A stretch of 64,000 bases of DNA from Adiantum capillus-veneris (taxonomy: Eukaryota > Streptophyta > Polypodiopsida > Polypodiales > Pteridaceae), in NCBI GenBank assembly GCA_014529385.2, contig CM043949.1:108745977-108809976 (forward strand). The letters run 5' to 3'. Under the pieces are notes generated by a model. That model was not told where the DNA came from and made no database searches. It was given only the letters and a program-made list of their open reading frames with translations. The first letter of the stretch is position 1. Every line of letters begins with the position of its first letter. Positions 43,400 to 56,784 of the stretch are shown here, piece by piece. Both the position numbers and the translations under genes were made by a program.

Positions 43400-43412
43400 A
43401 GGAAGGGGGGAG
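43400..43412 (+). other. Polypurine tract of E3
   Basis: AGGAAGGGGGGAG right after the ORF3 remains, matching the internal tracts of E1 and E2. Whether an LTR starts shortly after cannot be proved without a partner copy. Confidence 0.55.
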
Positions 43413-45570
43413 GTATTCTCAATGTGGACTCGACAGGCTTACAAGTGTAAAAAGGGGCACTGCTTTCCATGAATTTGGGATTTTTCATGTTTGATGGTGA
43501 GAATTTTGGTAAACGCGAGTATATATGCCCTTAATTGATGTGTTACGATATGAAACAAGCCTCTAGGTGTGTGTACATATATAAAAATCATAGTTTTCAT
43601 GCTAAAAAAGTGAGAAAATGGATCATGCTATTATCTAATTATCTTGATTTATGGATATTTTTTGGGTCAAGTTAGCTACTTTTTTTTTTCTAGAAAAAGC
43701 AGGTGAAATGGTGACCTAGTGACAAAAGAAAAATATGGGAGTGATCAATAAGTGAATGACAGCTTATGGTGAAGATGGGGTGCAAGTATGAAAAAAGTTG
43801 CGGAAAGCTCGATTCGACCAGTTTTTGACCGAAATGACAAATTTTCGAAAACAGAGCAAACGGAGTCTAAATGAAGAAATTTTTGAGCGTAAAGTATATT
43901 TTGCAGCAAGATAGGAGCACATGTCAAGTTTGGTAACAAGTGGTCCGAGAAACCCCAATATAAGTTAATTTGGGCCCACTTATTAGCTCATTTTCACTAT
44001 TCACAAGTGAGAGAGAGCTTGAGAGACCTAGAGCGCGCTGTCGTGCTGTGACACGTACATAGTGGGAACGAATGCTACAAGATATATCTTGCAACTTTTT
44101 AGATATATAAGTATTTTTTTTATAATGTACATATACATATCTAAGTATAATAATAATCTTTCTATCTCATCCTATTATTTATCTCAAGGGTAACATATTC
44201 TTACTTTACCATTAGAAAGTACTATGGGAAAAAGCGTCAATAGCTCTGTTTCTTTAACTTGGGACAAAAAACATTGGTTCTTTCTTTCTACTATCTCATT
44301 ATTATCTCATACCCTAGCTAGATCCTATATCTACGATAACTTCCAATATATATATATATTCTATATATTTTTCATATATTTTCTATATTTCTTTTTAATA
44401 GCTACTGGCAAGGAATCAAATCCTAGTGGGACACTATCTTGCATGATTCTCAAAGATACATCTATTTTAATGCATTATTGCAAGCATGATTACAAAACTT
44501 TGTCAAGGAGCAATGTCATGCTTTCATATGGAATGAAGTGTCCATTGGAATCAAATAAAAGTCTAGGCTAAGGGGACCACAAGAAGACTTTTGCTGCCAA
44601 AACTGTACCCTATTTTGATCATTTTTTTACACGAGGTTTCAATCAAAATTGGAAAAAGTATATAAAATGGGAGTCGTAGCTAATGAGCTGAATTTTCTGT
44701 TCCTATTTTTCTTTCTTTATTTGAAGGCACGGTTGAGGAGATATGATCAAAATACTAGATCCGAGTATGCCCACATCATGCAGGGACAACTCATTTCAAA
44801 CTTTGCCAGTTCGTGTTCACACTGTCTCTTCTCCTCCTTCTGTAAACCCTTGGGGGTTCCCTTCACTTGTAAAAGGGTACCTCTTCTTATTTAAAAACCA
44901 TTCAAGCCATTCATGAGATGATTTCATGAGGGAGTGAGAGTAGTAATGCCTAATTATACTTAGCCATAAACATAAGTCTAACCCTACACTTACTCCTAGA
45001 GGAAGACTAGCCAATCTTGTAAGCTATCCTTGGAATATAATCTCTAATCAAAGAAGGACTTGAACTTGGTGCATCAATCAATGCTTGAAGTCTTCCCTCT
45101 TCTTATCTCTCCATAAAAAATGGTGAATAACTCCCGAAGGGTTTGTCAAGTAAGATGTGTTCTACTTTGATATTTTGTTGATTTCTTGTTGTTTTCTTTT
45201 TCATCTCTAATCCAACATATATCTCTAATTTCATCTCCCTCTCTAACTAAACCTATCTCTCTCACTCTAGAAATTCATTCTCTCTACAAATTCTAGGTTC
45301 TCCTTGCTACAGGTACATCTCTCCCTGCAGTATCCTTATTGCCTACGGGCAAGAATAAGGCTTGGGAGGGAAACTTCTCATCTCTTCACTTCTCTCATAT
45401 CTACATTTCTCACATACTATCCTAGATGGATAATCCAAACGATGTGAATTTCTATTGCTTCCACTATGTGCAATCTATTAGAATTAACGTATGGATTAGC
45501 CGTAAAATACACTTTCAACAACGTATAGTGTTCTCTTTGGCCTAGAAAGGCTCAATGAAATACTTCTTTC
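43413..45570 (+). other. Non-coding, LTR-like region
   Basis: No gene. It has features common in plant LTRs: TTATTTAAAAACC near 44888-44900 as a possible TATA box, CT-rich sequence after it (45220-45300) and many short AT-rich blocks. It may be the 3' LTR of E3. No second copy is in the window. Confidence 0.35.
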
Positions 45571-46276
45571 ACCGGATCCCATCATACTACCCCTTATAGA
45601 CTATAACTTTTCTTTTGACGTAATTAATTCCAATCACTAGATAGAACATATATATTATGGTAAGCACAAAATTACAATTCCAAAGAACAATATGTAGAAT
45701 GTTTGGTCGGCAAAGATTAAACGCCATTAACTCATCTATTAACCCTTTTATATTACCGATGATACAATATGACCATAGCCTTGATGTTTTTATCTTTGTG
45801 TTATTTTGATATTCTTTTTTGTGTTCTTTCTTTGTGTGTGTGAGTGCAAGAGAGAAAGAGTAGGGCTTCTTTGATTGTACTTCCTTCCAAACCCTAGACT
45901 TCATGGCATCTATGGTTTAACTCCTTCATATAGTTTTTGGAGTTCTCTCACAAACTCTCACAGCCAAAAGCCCTGTGCTTTCCTGGCAAGACCACAAATT
46001 TCTTGACAGTGTAGACCTTCTACGACTTTTCATGATGCACACGACACACCGATCGGTGCCAAACATGAGAGATAGACTCATTACCATATGCTCTTCTTGT
46101 TCTATACTCGCTTTGTCTCACAGAAATCTCCAAAAATGGCAATGTGGCATCGTGGGAAAGAAATCAAAGCGGGCCCGTAACACTTCAACCACTAATCCGA
46201 GAGCTGCAAGCTTTACAACCAATACTTCCATGTTTGCAGCAAGCGGCCATAAAACTACACAACACCTCCCCATGCA

Positions 46277-47035
46277 GTGGCTACTACAATAACTTGGGCA
46301 TTGAAAGGTAGCGTGCCCAAAGAGGTGAATTACACCCAATATCTGCATGAGCAAGTGGTCGACATGGGTATAGAAAAGCCCAAGTACATTGGAAGTGGAG
46401 AAACACTGACAAAGATTGCATATGAAGATATTGACGCAAGAGGACAATGGCCTGATCCACCAACCCATAATGAGTGGTTCAAGTTAAAGCAAGATACAGA
46501 AGATGAACCACCAATAGCAGTGGTACCACCAATCATCACCACACAGCTTCGGAAAAGGCTAGAGACTGTATCAGAGGAAGAGTCTGAGGAGCCCTCAAAA
46601 AAGAAGGGTAAGATGACGTTGGCAAAAGAATCAAGAACGAAAGAGACACACAACCAAAAAGCCGCTCGAATTGAGAAGTCGGTTGAGCAATTCAGGGTAG
46701 AACGGGCACTCAAAGGAGACTTTGAGGAGTATTGGATACCAGACCCAACAAGGATCGGAAGAAGCTCCTCAAGACTGCTCGTGGATCAATTCAATCATTA
46801 CATTAGAGCCTATGAAGAAACTAAAAAGGTGATAGAGCAGCAGAATTTAGAGCCCTTCACAATGGAGGAAGTACAAGATATCAAGAGGCAGCTGAAAGAA
46901 ACGCAAGAGGCTCCAGTCAAGAAAGGCCAAGAAGGTGAACATACAAAAATGCAACCCAACCACCTTCACCACCAAGATCCTCTAATCCTCCTCCAAGTCC
47001 AAAGCCCTCTACATCTCAACCACAACACTCACTAG
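46277..47035 (+). CDS. Gag-like open frame of a candidate non-autonomous element
   Basis: An open frame of about 252 codons. The N-terminal half has HEQVVDMGIEKPKYIG and ARGQWPDPPTHNEWFKL. The middle is very basic and acidic in alternation (SEEESEEPSKKKGK). The C-terminal part (from about residue 130) is Glu/Lys/Gln-rich and likely coiled. I recognise no domain with certainty. The frame lies about 1.5 kb upstream of a polypurine tract and LTR-like start, and no RT or integrase follows. It may be the gag of a Gag-only element; a host gene remnant is possible. Confidence 0.35.
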   Translation: MATTITWALKGSVPKEVNYTQYLHEQVVDMGIEKPKYIGSGETLTKIAYEDIDARGQWPDPPTHNEWFKLKQDTEDEPPIAVVPPIITTQLRKRLETVSEEESEEPSKKKGKMTLAKESRTKETHNQKAARIEKSVEQFRVERALKGDFEEYWIPDPTRIGRSSSRLLVDQFNHYIRAYEETKKVIEQQNLEPFTMEEVQDIKRQLKETQEAPVKKGQEGEHTKMQPNHLHHQDPLILLQVQSPLHLNHNTH

Positions 47036-48592
47036 AAAAGATAGAAGAGGTAGCACCTTCGGCAAAAGACAAGGAAAAAAGAAGAAAAGGAAAGAGTGGA
47101 GGATGAACTAGAAGCAGCAAAAATTTGAAGTGATGGAGCTGAAAGCCAAATTAGAGATCTAGGACTTGACAATCAAGAGGCTCAGATCAACCCCAAGGGC
47201 TACATGAGAAATTGAAAATAGCCAAGCTATACAAGCTTTGGAAGCACAAATCACTGCTCTACAAAAGGAATTACAGCTAGAACAAAGACAAAGAATGCAT
47301 ATGGCAGAAGGGTCGCTAGCCGCAAAGGAAAGAATGAAGGCTCAACACCAAGAACTCTGCAAAGAATAGAAAGAGCTCCAACTACAGCTAGATACTCTGC
47401 AAGAGCTGTTGGTAGATCAAGCAGAAGAAGCTACAAAGAAAGATAGACTTGCTCAACAACAAATAACAGAACTACAAAAAGAAATAGCCAAAGCAAGGAC
47501 ATAGGAAACAGAGTCAGGGTCCAGTTACCTTGGGATTAACGCAAGAGATGAGCCCTTGGAGGTTCTTGAAGGTGTAGAAGATCTATAGCACCTAGAAGAA
47601 CAACTATAGACACAAGAGGAAGGAGAGAAACCTTTAACTCCAAAGGAGGAGACATGCCTCCAAACTCTGATTGTAAAATCCACAACTCAAGACCACAAGG
47701 CAGCCTTGGAGTGGGAGACATGAATGATACACTCAGTAGGAGTCCAAGGGCTTGCCACAAATGTGCTTAGGGAGGAATGGATGCAACCTTTACTCTTATA
47801 CCCTCTCCTAAAGTATGAAGTGCTAGTGATAAAGAAAAGAGTCAAAACAGAAGCAACATAGCCAGTGTATAAGCGAGATGTCAAAGATTTAGATACTACA
47901 AAGACGATAGTGGACTCCCAACCAAAGTGGAGAAAAGCGTGGCTCCTAAAGTACTCAAATTTCTAAAGTACTTGGTTGAAGCTCCCGAAAACATCAGGGA
48001 TGACACTCTGTTTTCCCAGTCCTTCGTGTACACACATGGGCAAACCACACCAAAATCTTGAAGAAACATCCCACCTGGCTCAATTACCCATCTATGCCAC
48101 CGCCCAAGGAAGGAGAGAGAATAAGTGTATCTTATATGGTGAAAACCCTAAAGGGTGCCATTAAGAATTTCACTAGTTCCCCCGACTTGTGGTGTGTGGT
48201 GTTCAAGAAGATATGCAAAAACCTCCTGACGTGTATTGAGTGCTCGCACCGCCCAAAGATACAGACTCAACCCTACTGTCAACGGGCAACACTGTCACCA
48301 CAATGACATTTGATTTGTCAAAGCAGCCATCCCTAGAGGTGTTACATCTGTTATACCAAAGGATAATGTTCTTACCAAGCTACCACATGCAAGATTTTGA
48401 GAAAGCCTTCTACACCAGCTTCTTTACTTATGATAGAAAATATTTGACCCCATAGTCACCTTGGGCAACATAAGGTACGAGTCATACTTGAAGCTACTAA
48501 AGCCCCAAGGATTCCACTAACTCCAAGGCTGAGAATTATTACCAAATCAGGAGATTAAGACCCGTCATGTCAAGGATGACATGGACGCAGAG
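47036..48592 (+). pseudogene. Broken coiled-coil continuation of the Gag-like frame
   Basis: Stepwise translation gives long Gln/Glu/Lys/Leu-rich helices (ALEAQITALQKELQLEQRQR; LQLQLDTLQELLVDQAEEAT), cut by several TAG and TAA codons that replace Gln or Glu. Then follows a less regular part (EEWMQPLLLYPLLKYEVLV). A heptad pattern suggests a long coiled coil. No enzyme motif is seen. Confidence 0.35.
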
Positions 48593-48804
48593 GGGGGAGT
48601 GTTGACAACTGAACACAGAAGAAGCCTTTCCCAACTTTTTGTATCACTTACTTTTTAGAAACGGAATGACATTTTGTAATGGTTTAAGCGGCCAATATTC
48701 TTTGTGGGAACGAGCCTTTAAGGAGGAATTGTATATAAGCCAATTTCTTTAACCCTAAGAAAAATTTTGAATCAATCTAATCTCACGTTTACTGTGCACT
48801 GTGT

Positions 48805-48873
<69 letters not shown>

Positions 48874-49010
48874 CTTCTCTTTCCTATGTACTCTATGGAG
48901 CATCCATTGCAAAAGCAACACCACCAATTCGTTAGCAACAGCTAGGGCTTCAATCCAACACCAATCTTGCACGATTCCAGTGTTGTCACGAAGCAAGCTC
49001 CTACAAGCTT
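48593..49010 (+). repeat. LTR-like start after a polypurine tract
   Basis: GAGGGGGGAG at 48590-48600 is followed directly by TGTTGACAACTG. About 130 bases later TGTATATAAGCC (48728-48740) fits a TATA box. A (GA)n run lies at 48807-48870. The far end and a partner copy are not visible. Confidence 0.4.
48807..48870. repeat. (GA)32 microsatellite
   Basis: A pure run of 32 GA units directly after GTGTCT. The surrounding LTR-like sequence resumes with TTTCTTCTC. Confidence 0.95.
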
Positions 49011-49480
49011 TCGGGTGAGTTTTCTTGCAAACCGTGTGTCCAATTGGTGATTTATTTATACCTGTGGCTTCATGACGAGAGAGCTACATATTAGGATCAT
49101 ACAAATCGAAAAGTGATGAGCTGCATTTTACTGCATGTCTTTATAGGTGATGGTTGCACGGGGTGGTTCTAGGTAGGATATCAAGTCAGAGTCCATAGGG
49201 TAATGACCTCTTGATGAGGAGAGTGTTTCCTGTGAGTCTCGTGACTTTTCAAGAGCGTTTGGTCTAGTTTTGAATAGCATGAGAATTTTAGGTTGAGTTG
49301 TACTCACAAGTGCATAGGACGTCTAGATTTGGTTTTCTGAGTAGAGATTGTCTTAGAAGGTTGAGTAGGTAATTGACATCCATCTCCTTGTTTCCATGCG
49401 CCTACAGGTTAAGCTTTTTCCTTGGATGACATATAGTTGTTGGTTTTGTTCTCGCTATGCTAGCATCTGCTCGCGGCGTA

Positions 49481-50632
49481 TCAACTGACAATCAACAACT
49501 CAACTTTTTTGATGGGTGTGCATTCATTTAAAGAAGGTTGAAGCATGGATTGGGAAATGATATTTACCACCTTCATTTGGATTTTTATTGGGCTACCTTG
49601 GATGCCAAGCGCATCCACGACCTCAACCACCAATGTCTTCACCCTTGCAATGGTGCTTTTGGATGGCCCTAGCTTGACTTCATGGTCATGTAACCCTTGG
49701 TGCATCATGGCCCGAGTATAGCGTTTGAATGAAAAATACATGTTGACAACAATAAAAGTAATTCAAGGTTCCATCAAGATTTGACATTAGTCTCTCATTC
49801 AATTTACCTATGTATCACACATATACTTGTCATTTCATTTCTCAACCACTGTACATGAAGCAAAAGAATAAGGAACCATAGATGACAAATCATATTCAAG
49901 ATGATCGATTGGGTATTGCAATAGACAACATGTGAGATCACTTTGCAAAGACACATTCAAAATCCCCTCAACAATAGCTTTTTTATATAGCTGCAAAAAA
50001 TGTGATGTTTGTGGTAGTTGGCTTTGTCCACACATGACCATCCACTGATTGCTCCATTCCACCCATAGCTGACTTCTCAATATCTAGCTAGGGTGGCAAT
50101 CAAATATCATGTTTCCATTGTAGCGTGATGGAATTTCTTCCATGCACTCCCAATTGGCTGATGCGATCAACGTCTTCAGCTTTGAGGATTGCATGGAGGG
50201 ATGTAAAGCTAGCTTGACTATGCTCAAAGCTTTGCGGGTGGGAACCTGACCCCTCTTATGACACTCTTGTATTGGAGAGTCTTGCTTGATCACCCCGTGT
50301 TAGGGTTGAAGGAGAAGTATTCTTCTCTATCATCAGAAGAAAGTACCACTAAATCAGGCTTTTGTGATGTAGGAGGTCTCACGAGGGGATCCAAGTATGC
50401 TACATACTTGGCTGAAACTTTAGCATCCAAAAAATATAGAGAAAGCTATTACCTTTGCATGCATTTTGAAATGGAAATGATATCATTTCACCTTCATCAC
50501 TGTACATTTTGGAAAACATGTGAAAACCAATCAAGGAATTTATGCCAGCTCGTGAAAGAACCAACATTGTGCCTTTCGTCAATGATAGGTGTTGTGGTTC
50601 GTCCACCCCTACACTACCCACGTGAACAATGA
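49481..50632 (-). pseudogene. Unrecognised decayed coding stretch
   Basis: On the minus strand several pieces look protein-like. 50293-49835 is one frame with a single TAG (MEEIPSRYNGNMIFDCHPS, stop, SQLWVEWSNQWMVMCGQ, KKAIVEGILNVSLQSDL). 49741-49481 lies in the same frame (KLGPSKSTIARVKTLVVEVV). Upstream around 50300-50450 another frame reads AKYVAYLDPLVRPPTSQKP. The composition is balanced, unlike the simple repeats next to it. I cannot assign a family and see no retrotransposon motif. It may be a host gene fragment with introns or part of an unknown element. Confidence 0.3.
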
Positions 50633-50646
50633 AACAAGAGGTTACC

Positions 50647-51600
<954 letters not shown>

Positions 51601-51806
51601 GAAAAGAGAGAGCAGGGTATGGAGGCACTAGCAATACCGCTAGTGCCCCTCATTACCCTTTTTTTTTTTTAATGTAGAGAGAACATGGAGAAGAGATAAC
51701 CAAAAAAAGAAAGAGAAGGATATTGGAGCATTTCACTAGTGTCTCCCTTCTAGTTCTTCAACCTTATTTTTTATTTTTAAATTAACCTCCTCTCTCTTTT
51801 CTTACA

Positions 51807-51809
51807 TGC

Positions 51810-51857
<48 letters not shown>

Positions 51858-52034
51858 TACATACACCTTTTCTCTTCTTTTGCTTCCATCTCTCTCTCTC
51901 TCTCTCACACACACACTACCCCCCTTTACCCTCTCTTTCGCTACATATACAAGAAGGAGGAAAGAACATTTGCCTTATTTCAGATAGCAGAGTATGGACT
52001 ATCTCCTTCTCTGTTTCCCGTCCCCTTCCCTACC

Positions 52035-52076
<42 letters not shown>
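51807..52076. repeat. Pyrimidine-rich (CT)n tract
   Basis: (CT)n runs at 51809-51846, 51887-51905 and 52031-52076, the reverse polarity of the purine tract to the left. The spacer 51640-51790 has a T12 run. Confidence 0.92.
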
Positions 52077-52078
<2 letters not shown>

Positions 52079-55000
52079 TTTTTGGCAAGTTTAGCTCAAT
52101 TTTCCAATAGTTTTTGTGTCTCGTAGTTTTTGTGTTTGGTAGTTTTTGTTGTAATTCAAGTGGCTAATCAAGTTAAAACTTTTCCAAATCACTTGAAATT
52201 TTGCACAAGCACTCTATTACTTCCCTATATCCAATCCCCTTTGAAAAAAATTTTAAAAGTTAAATTTTTAGAGCAAGAGATAATAAAAGCACGTATTATC
52301 TTTCAAGTCAAAATGAAAGATTTTTTCCACTTTTTTGACTTGCACTAGATGCTCACACTATAAACAAGCCACTTCTCAAGCTTTATGAAGTTTGGTTAAG
52401 TTTCCAAGTTTTTGGGCCAAATTTTGTGTCTACAATTGTACTTTAGTGAAATCTAGGCCTAGCTGATAATTTACAACTCCAAATGAATTCAAACTTGAAT
52501 CAGAGTATTAATACACTATGTTCTAGCCCGTGGTATTGCCAAATCATGAAAATTTTACACTTCTAAATCCAAAGATAATAAGTGCGCTTATTATCTAGGT
52601 GTCCAGATCTGTGACTTCAATCACACAGTTAAAACATTGTATTTTAAGACTTGTCAAGAGGTCTCATCAAATTTTTTTGAGTTTTGATGCCATTTAGGTC
52701 TTATACAACATATTGCAATTGCTTTTGGCAAAAAAAATTCAAATTTGCATGCATAAATTGCTGAAGAGATAATGATATATTTTTTTCCAAACCTTGAAAT
52801 TTTCTTCAAAAGCTGGATTTGATTTATCAATGAGTATCCATAGCTTTTCCAAGATCAATTTTGACCAAATAATGCCATTTTTGGCTTTTCAAGTTTACCT
52901 TATGACTCAAAAACTTGACAACTTTAAAATTTCTTAAAGCACTTCACATGTGACAATTCAGAGGAGGGTGAGATAGATTGGAATTCCACCTTGGTATCTA
53001 CTTACTCTACTTCTAATCAAATCAGCAAAAGGTAGTGGAAAGTGCCCAAAACACTGGTTTTTTCTTGTTTTTCTTCATGAAATGAGTGTCAACCCTCAAA
53101 CTTTAACATAGCCTAAGTCATCAACCACTCAAAAACAACCTAATATAAGCCTAAAATGTCCTTGGCAAGTATGACTACTCCCAAGACACCTAAGTCTATA
53201 GAGTTGAAGTTAACACACCTAGTCTATAAAAGATGATTTTTGACTCTAGGTGAACCTAGAGGAGGTTTTGGACAATGATTCCTGAGAGTACTGAGATCTT
53301 TCCTAGTTTAGGTCACCTTGTCTCCGACAACGGTGCCAGAATGTTAGTTCACTTTGGCTGCCAAGCCTCAATATCTTATCATACTGATAGTGGGAACCAC
53401 GTACATAAATGTCATACAGTGGGACAAAGTCAACTCAACTAGTGCATGGAAGTTACAAGAGGTTATCAGGCTCTTGGAAAACACACTCAATCCTCATCTA
53501 CCCAAAGGTACACTCAATTGTATGTCAAGTAGCGAAAACTAACCAAAAATATCCACAAGAAAATCTCATCAATTGAACAAGGCATATGAAGTCCAACCAC
53601 AACCAAATTTGTAAGACAAATAGGCAATGAATAAAAACAAATGGCTATATCTTCAAACCCACCTTTTGACCACTTGTCTTTATCACACTTATTATCTATA
53701 GTGCAGATTTGACCTTACAATTTTAGGTCTTGAACGCACTCCATAGCTTAGTTATGTTGTACTAATACCCCTCCTATGCCTAAAATGCAATTTAGATATG
53801 TAAAACTTGAGTTATGAGTAGATTAAGAAGAGGACTAGCTACAACAAATCACAAATTTATTGTGAGAAACTTACAATGTTGCATAGATCTTTCAGTTGCA
53901 AACACAATGAAACAGATAGCATTCCAAAAAGATCATTCACAAGAGAGTCACAAGCTTGAGAAGAAAGAGGATAATACATAGTGCTCAAGCGTACATTCAT
54001 TATCCAAAAAGATTACAAATATTTTACAAAAATTGGCTTTTATACCTTAGCAATAGGGTTTTTAAATGTGGAATGTGCTCAACTTTGGGTAAGTAGAGAC
54101 TAGAGATAACATATGAATAGTTACAAACTAGAAGCTCTTGGCCAACTATCAACTTTACAATCTAAGAATGACAATCAAAATTACATCTTTGGACATGACA
54201 TAATTTTTATATAAAAATGACAAGAATTACAAAATTAGGCTAAAAATTGTGTTGCTAGGTTATCTTGTTGCTCTCATTGGAACTGAGATGATGCAAAATC
54301 CTATTTCAATCTACTGTAGACCCTATGAGTGCAAGAGAACTACAATTATGTAGATATGAAGATTGCAATCTCAAATGTCACCACAATAGATATGCATGAT
54401 TATATGATCTATGAAGCTGTTAGAGACCTGCTAAGCCATCACCGCTATGCTCATAATCAGAAAACAATCTTTGAAACTGCATGCACCATACATATAACCA
54501 TGTCACATATGGCTACAAAAAAATCTCTCTCAAGCCAAGAGACAGTTGTGCTCCACTGAAGCACAACTTGTATGCATGTATATCTGTGTCCTTGCCTTTG
54601 TCTCTGACCTAGAATGAGGCCAAAAAGATATGCTCCCTCTCTCTATGTGTCATCACAATTGGAGAGCTACATTATCACTATGTCAAAGTCATTGATGTCA
54701 AAAGTGTTCGAGAGTCCAATCCCCGATCCTCTATCTCTCTCTATATTTCTCTCACTACTTCACTATGTGTGTCCTCGAGGCCTTCAATGTAGAATTTGAG
54801 ATAAAGCTATCTCTTTCTCTCTCTACACTTTCTCTCCTCTCTTACTCTACACAAATACACAATATGTATTCAAAAAATAGCCTTCGTGTTTTTGATTTCA
54901 GTCATACCTGCACTTCAAATGAGCTCAAAGGCTCTTTTACAAAGACATAGAGCTCATAGAGAGCTTTGTTTTGATAAAGAAGTTTTTTGAATGTGAGTTT

Positions 55001-55125
55001 TCTAGCTCAAGCTATGAGCAAAATAGTGACTTGCTATATCAATCTGCCCCAAACTGAGTACCCGGGCCTCCGGAGGCTAATAAATATCTAAGATAGCACG
55101 TGCGAATGATATAAGAGTATTTTAT
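52077..55125. other. Non-coding region, no gene seen
   Basis: About 3 kb without a supportable frame. It is AT-rich, with many short frames only. The one recognisable site is the primer-site-like sequence at 53321-53338. CT-rich stretches lie at 54740-54840. Confidence 0.5.
53321..53338 (-). other. Degenerate tRNA-Asp primer site of a minus-strand element
   Basis: Minus strand TGGCACCGTTGTCGGAGA differs from the tRNA-Asp complement TGGCGCCGTTGCCGGGGA at three places, all transitions. It is followed three bases later by TGTTAG, a plausible LTR border at 53342. CTAACC near 53545 may be the other LTR end. The rest of this element is not recognisable. Confidence 0.45.
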
Positions 55126-55575
55126 TATAAGGACATGGGTCCTATGGGCAAGGCCATTGGCACCGCCAGATAGTATGTACGCTAGGGGGAGGCTATAAGA
55201 TAGAATGGTTGGGTGGAGACTAACACACACATTACCACCGCCCTTTCACTAGCATCCGAGCTATTTTTGGGAGGAGGTGAAAAGCTGGTTGCATGTGCGT
55301 GCGATGCTTTTCTTCTCTCCCACATTCTGCTGTGCAACAAAAACAAGTTAGGCACAATTTTCTGTGTGAGGAACGCACGGATAGACAGCGACAGTCGACC
55401 GCGGCCGCCCCATCTACGCCCTCCACAGCGGACGACCAAGGCAAACTCGACCGGCAACTCGACGACACCAAGGCTCCGAGAGGCTTCCGTTGGTGCTGGG
55501 AAGGCCCGCTTAACCCTTGCATGAAGGAGGGTTGAACTCACCCCATGAGGGTAAGAAGCCAACACTTTACCATCA
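55126..55575 (+). repeat. 5' LTR of ChrB
   Basis: The first 127 bases match the right LTR. GGCTATAAGATAG at 55189-55201 is a likely TATA box, which makes the U3 part very short (about 65 bases). The right border is set by a weak primer site (AGGTATTGAGCC, 55576-55587) resembling the initiator-Met site, so the end is uncertain. Confidence 0.55.
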
Positions 55576-55962
55576 AGGTATTGAGCCTTGTTGTGTATAG
55601 CAAGGAAAGATAACCTACTTGTGTTGAAAGGAAAACTAGAAGGAAAGGGAAAACTTCAAACTTCAGGGATGTAGCTTCACCCTTCCTTTTCACTTCTTGG
55701 AGGAAGGCAAGTTTTCTTCCAAAAATTATTTTTTCCTCAAGGAGGTAGCTTCAAAGTGAACAAAAGCCTTCACAAAAATGACGATTTTTGTGAAGAAGCA
55801 TCAAAGGTGTTCTTACAACAAACGACAAGTGAACCGCTCCAATTTCCGCAAGGCGAGGTTCACATGCAACGCAAATCGCGGAGCATACAAAACACAAAGA
55901 CTTCAATTTCTCAAGGTACAAGTTGTCATTTTTCTCTCTCTTTGCATTAGTGTGTGTTTACC

Positions 55963-56784
55963 ATGGCCAGTGAGGATATGCCACCTACACACACCTTTGA
56001 TTTTGAGCACGTAGATCAAAATCAGGGCACCACGGGTGCTGCTGACACTAATATGCATAATGATGATGATCTAGGAGATCATGGGCTTGTAGATATGGCT
56101 TCTTTCAAGACTTTGGAACATTGCCAAATCGTACTTGAAAGCAACCTCTCTGCACTCAATGCAAATGTTACCAATCTTATGGAGTTACTTGCGAAATTTA
56201 TGAATTCACAGACGACTCAAGGAGCCACAAGTGGCACGGTTCAAGGGAACCAAGCTCGCACGACTCAAGGAGTCCAAGAGACAAGTACTGCAGAAGGTAG
56301 CAATGCATTACTTAAGAATATCACCATTCCCGAGTTTCACGTGGAAGAGCGTGATTGCAATAAGGATGCGCTCAATACGTTCTTACACAAATGGAGTGAT
56401 ATTCGTAGATTGAGACATAGCCCGGATATAAAGACGACCGTGGAAACAAGTCTATCTCTTAAAGGCAAGGCCTATAAGTGGTGGATGATATTTCCAATAG
56501 ATGCTTGTCCTCTGTCTTGGGCTGCGTTTCAAGCTTCTTTCTCTAAAGAAATTTTGGACTCCAATGAAGAAGATAAGAATTGGTTAGCATGGGATGCATG
56601 CCGCATGTCTAGCCTCTCTCTCACACAATACCTTTCAAGGTATCAGGAAATCATATTAAAACTAGAAGGTCTAGATGAATTCCAAAAGATACGGGGTTTT
56701 AATAGGGGTCTTGACAAAGACTATCGTCTTCATGTCAAGACCCAACATAAAAAAACTTTGGAAGAAGCCATCAGTCATGCCTAG
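55963..56784 (+). CDS. gag: Gag of ChrB
   Basis: An open frame from the ATG at 55963 (context ACCATGG, a strong start) to TAG at 56784, 273 residues. The N-terminal third is acidic. A helical part follows (VLESNLSALNANVTNLMELL) and then a plant Gag domain from about residue 115: FLHKWSDIRRLRH, LSLKGKAYKWWM, LTQYLSRYQEIILKLE. Gag forms the particle shell. It stops before the zinc finger; the sequence after the TAG continues in frame with fragments of that region, so the stop may be damage. Confidence 0.82.
   Translation: MASEDMPPTHTFDFEHVDQNQGTTGAADTNMHNDDDLGDHGLVDMASFKTLEHCQIVLESNLSALNANVTNLMELLAKFMNSQTTQGATSGTVQGNQARTTQGVQETSTAEGSNALLKNITIPEFHVEERDCNKDALNTFLHKWSDIRRLRHSPDIKTTVETSLSLKGKAYKWWMIFPIDACPLSWAAFQASFSKEILDSNEEDKNWLAWDACRMSSLSLTQYLSRYQEIILKLEGLDEFQKIRGFNRGLDKDYRLHVKTQHKKTLEEAISHA

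Larger units (their letters stand above)
29701..43412 (+). mobile_element. Ty3/gypsy relic E3, diverged relative of E1/E2
   Basis: Plus-strand remains in the same order as E1: LRSGR N-terminus, Gag, knuckles, protease 1 (D-S-G), linker, RT, RNase H, integrase, GPF module, charged helix, protease 2 (D-S-G-A), W[VI]PK ORF3 and polypurine tract. It is clearly a different family member, because the protein is far from E1 while the architecture is equal. A 3.97-kb solo LTR splits protease 2. Many stops and frameshifts are present. No 5' LTR is found; a 3' LTR may follow at 43413 but has no partner for proof. Confidence 0.85.

Noticed and set aside
55039-55230. Similar minus-strand frames at 55039-55230 and 60770-60982
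   Set aside because: Their similarity comes from the ChrB LTR duplication; they are antisense to the element.
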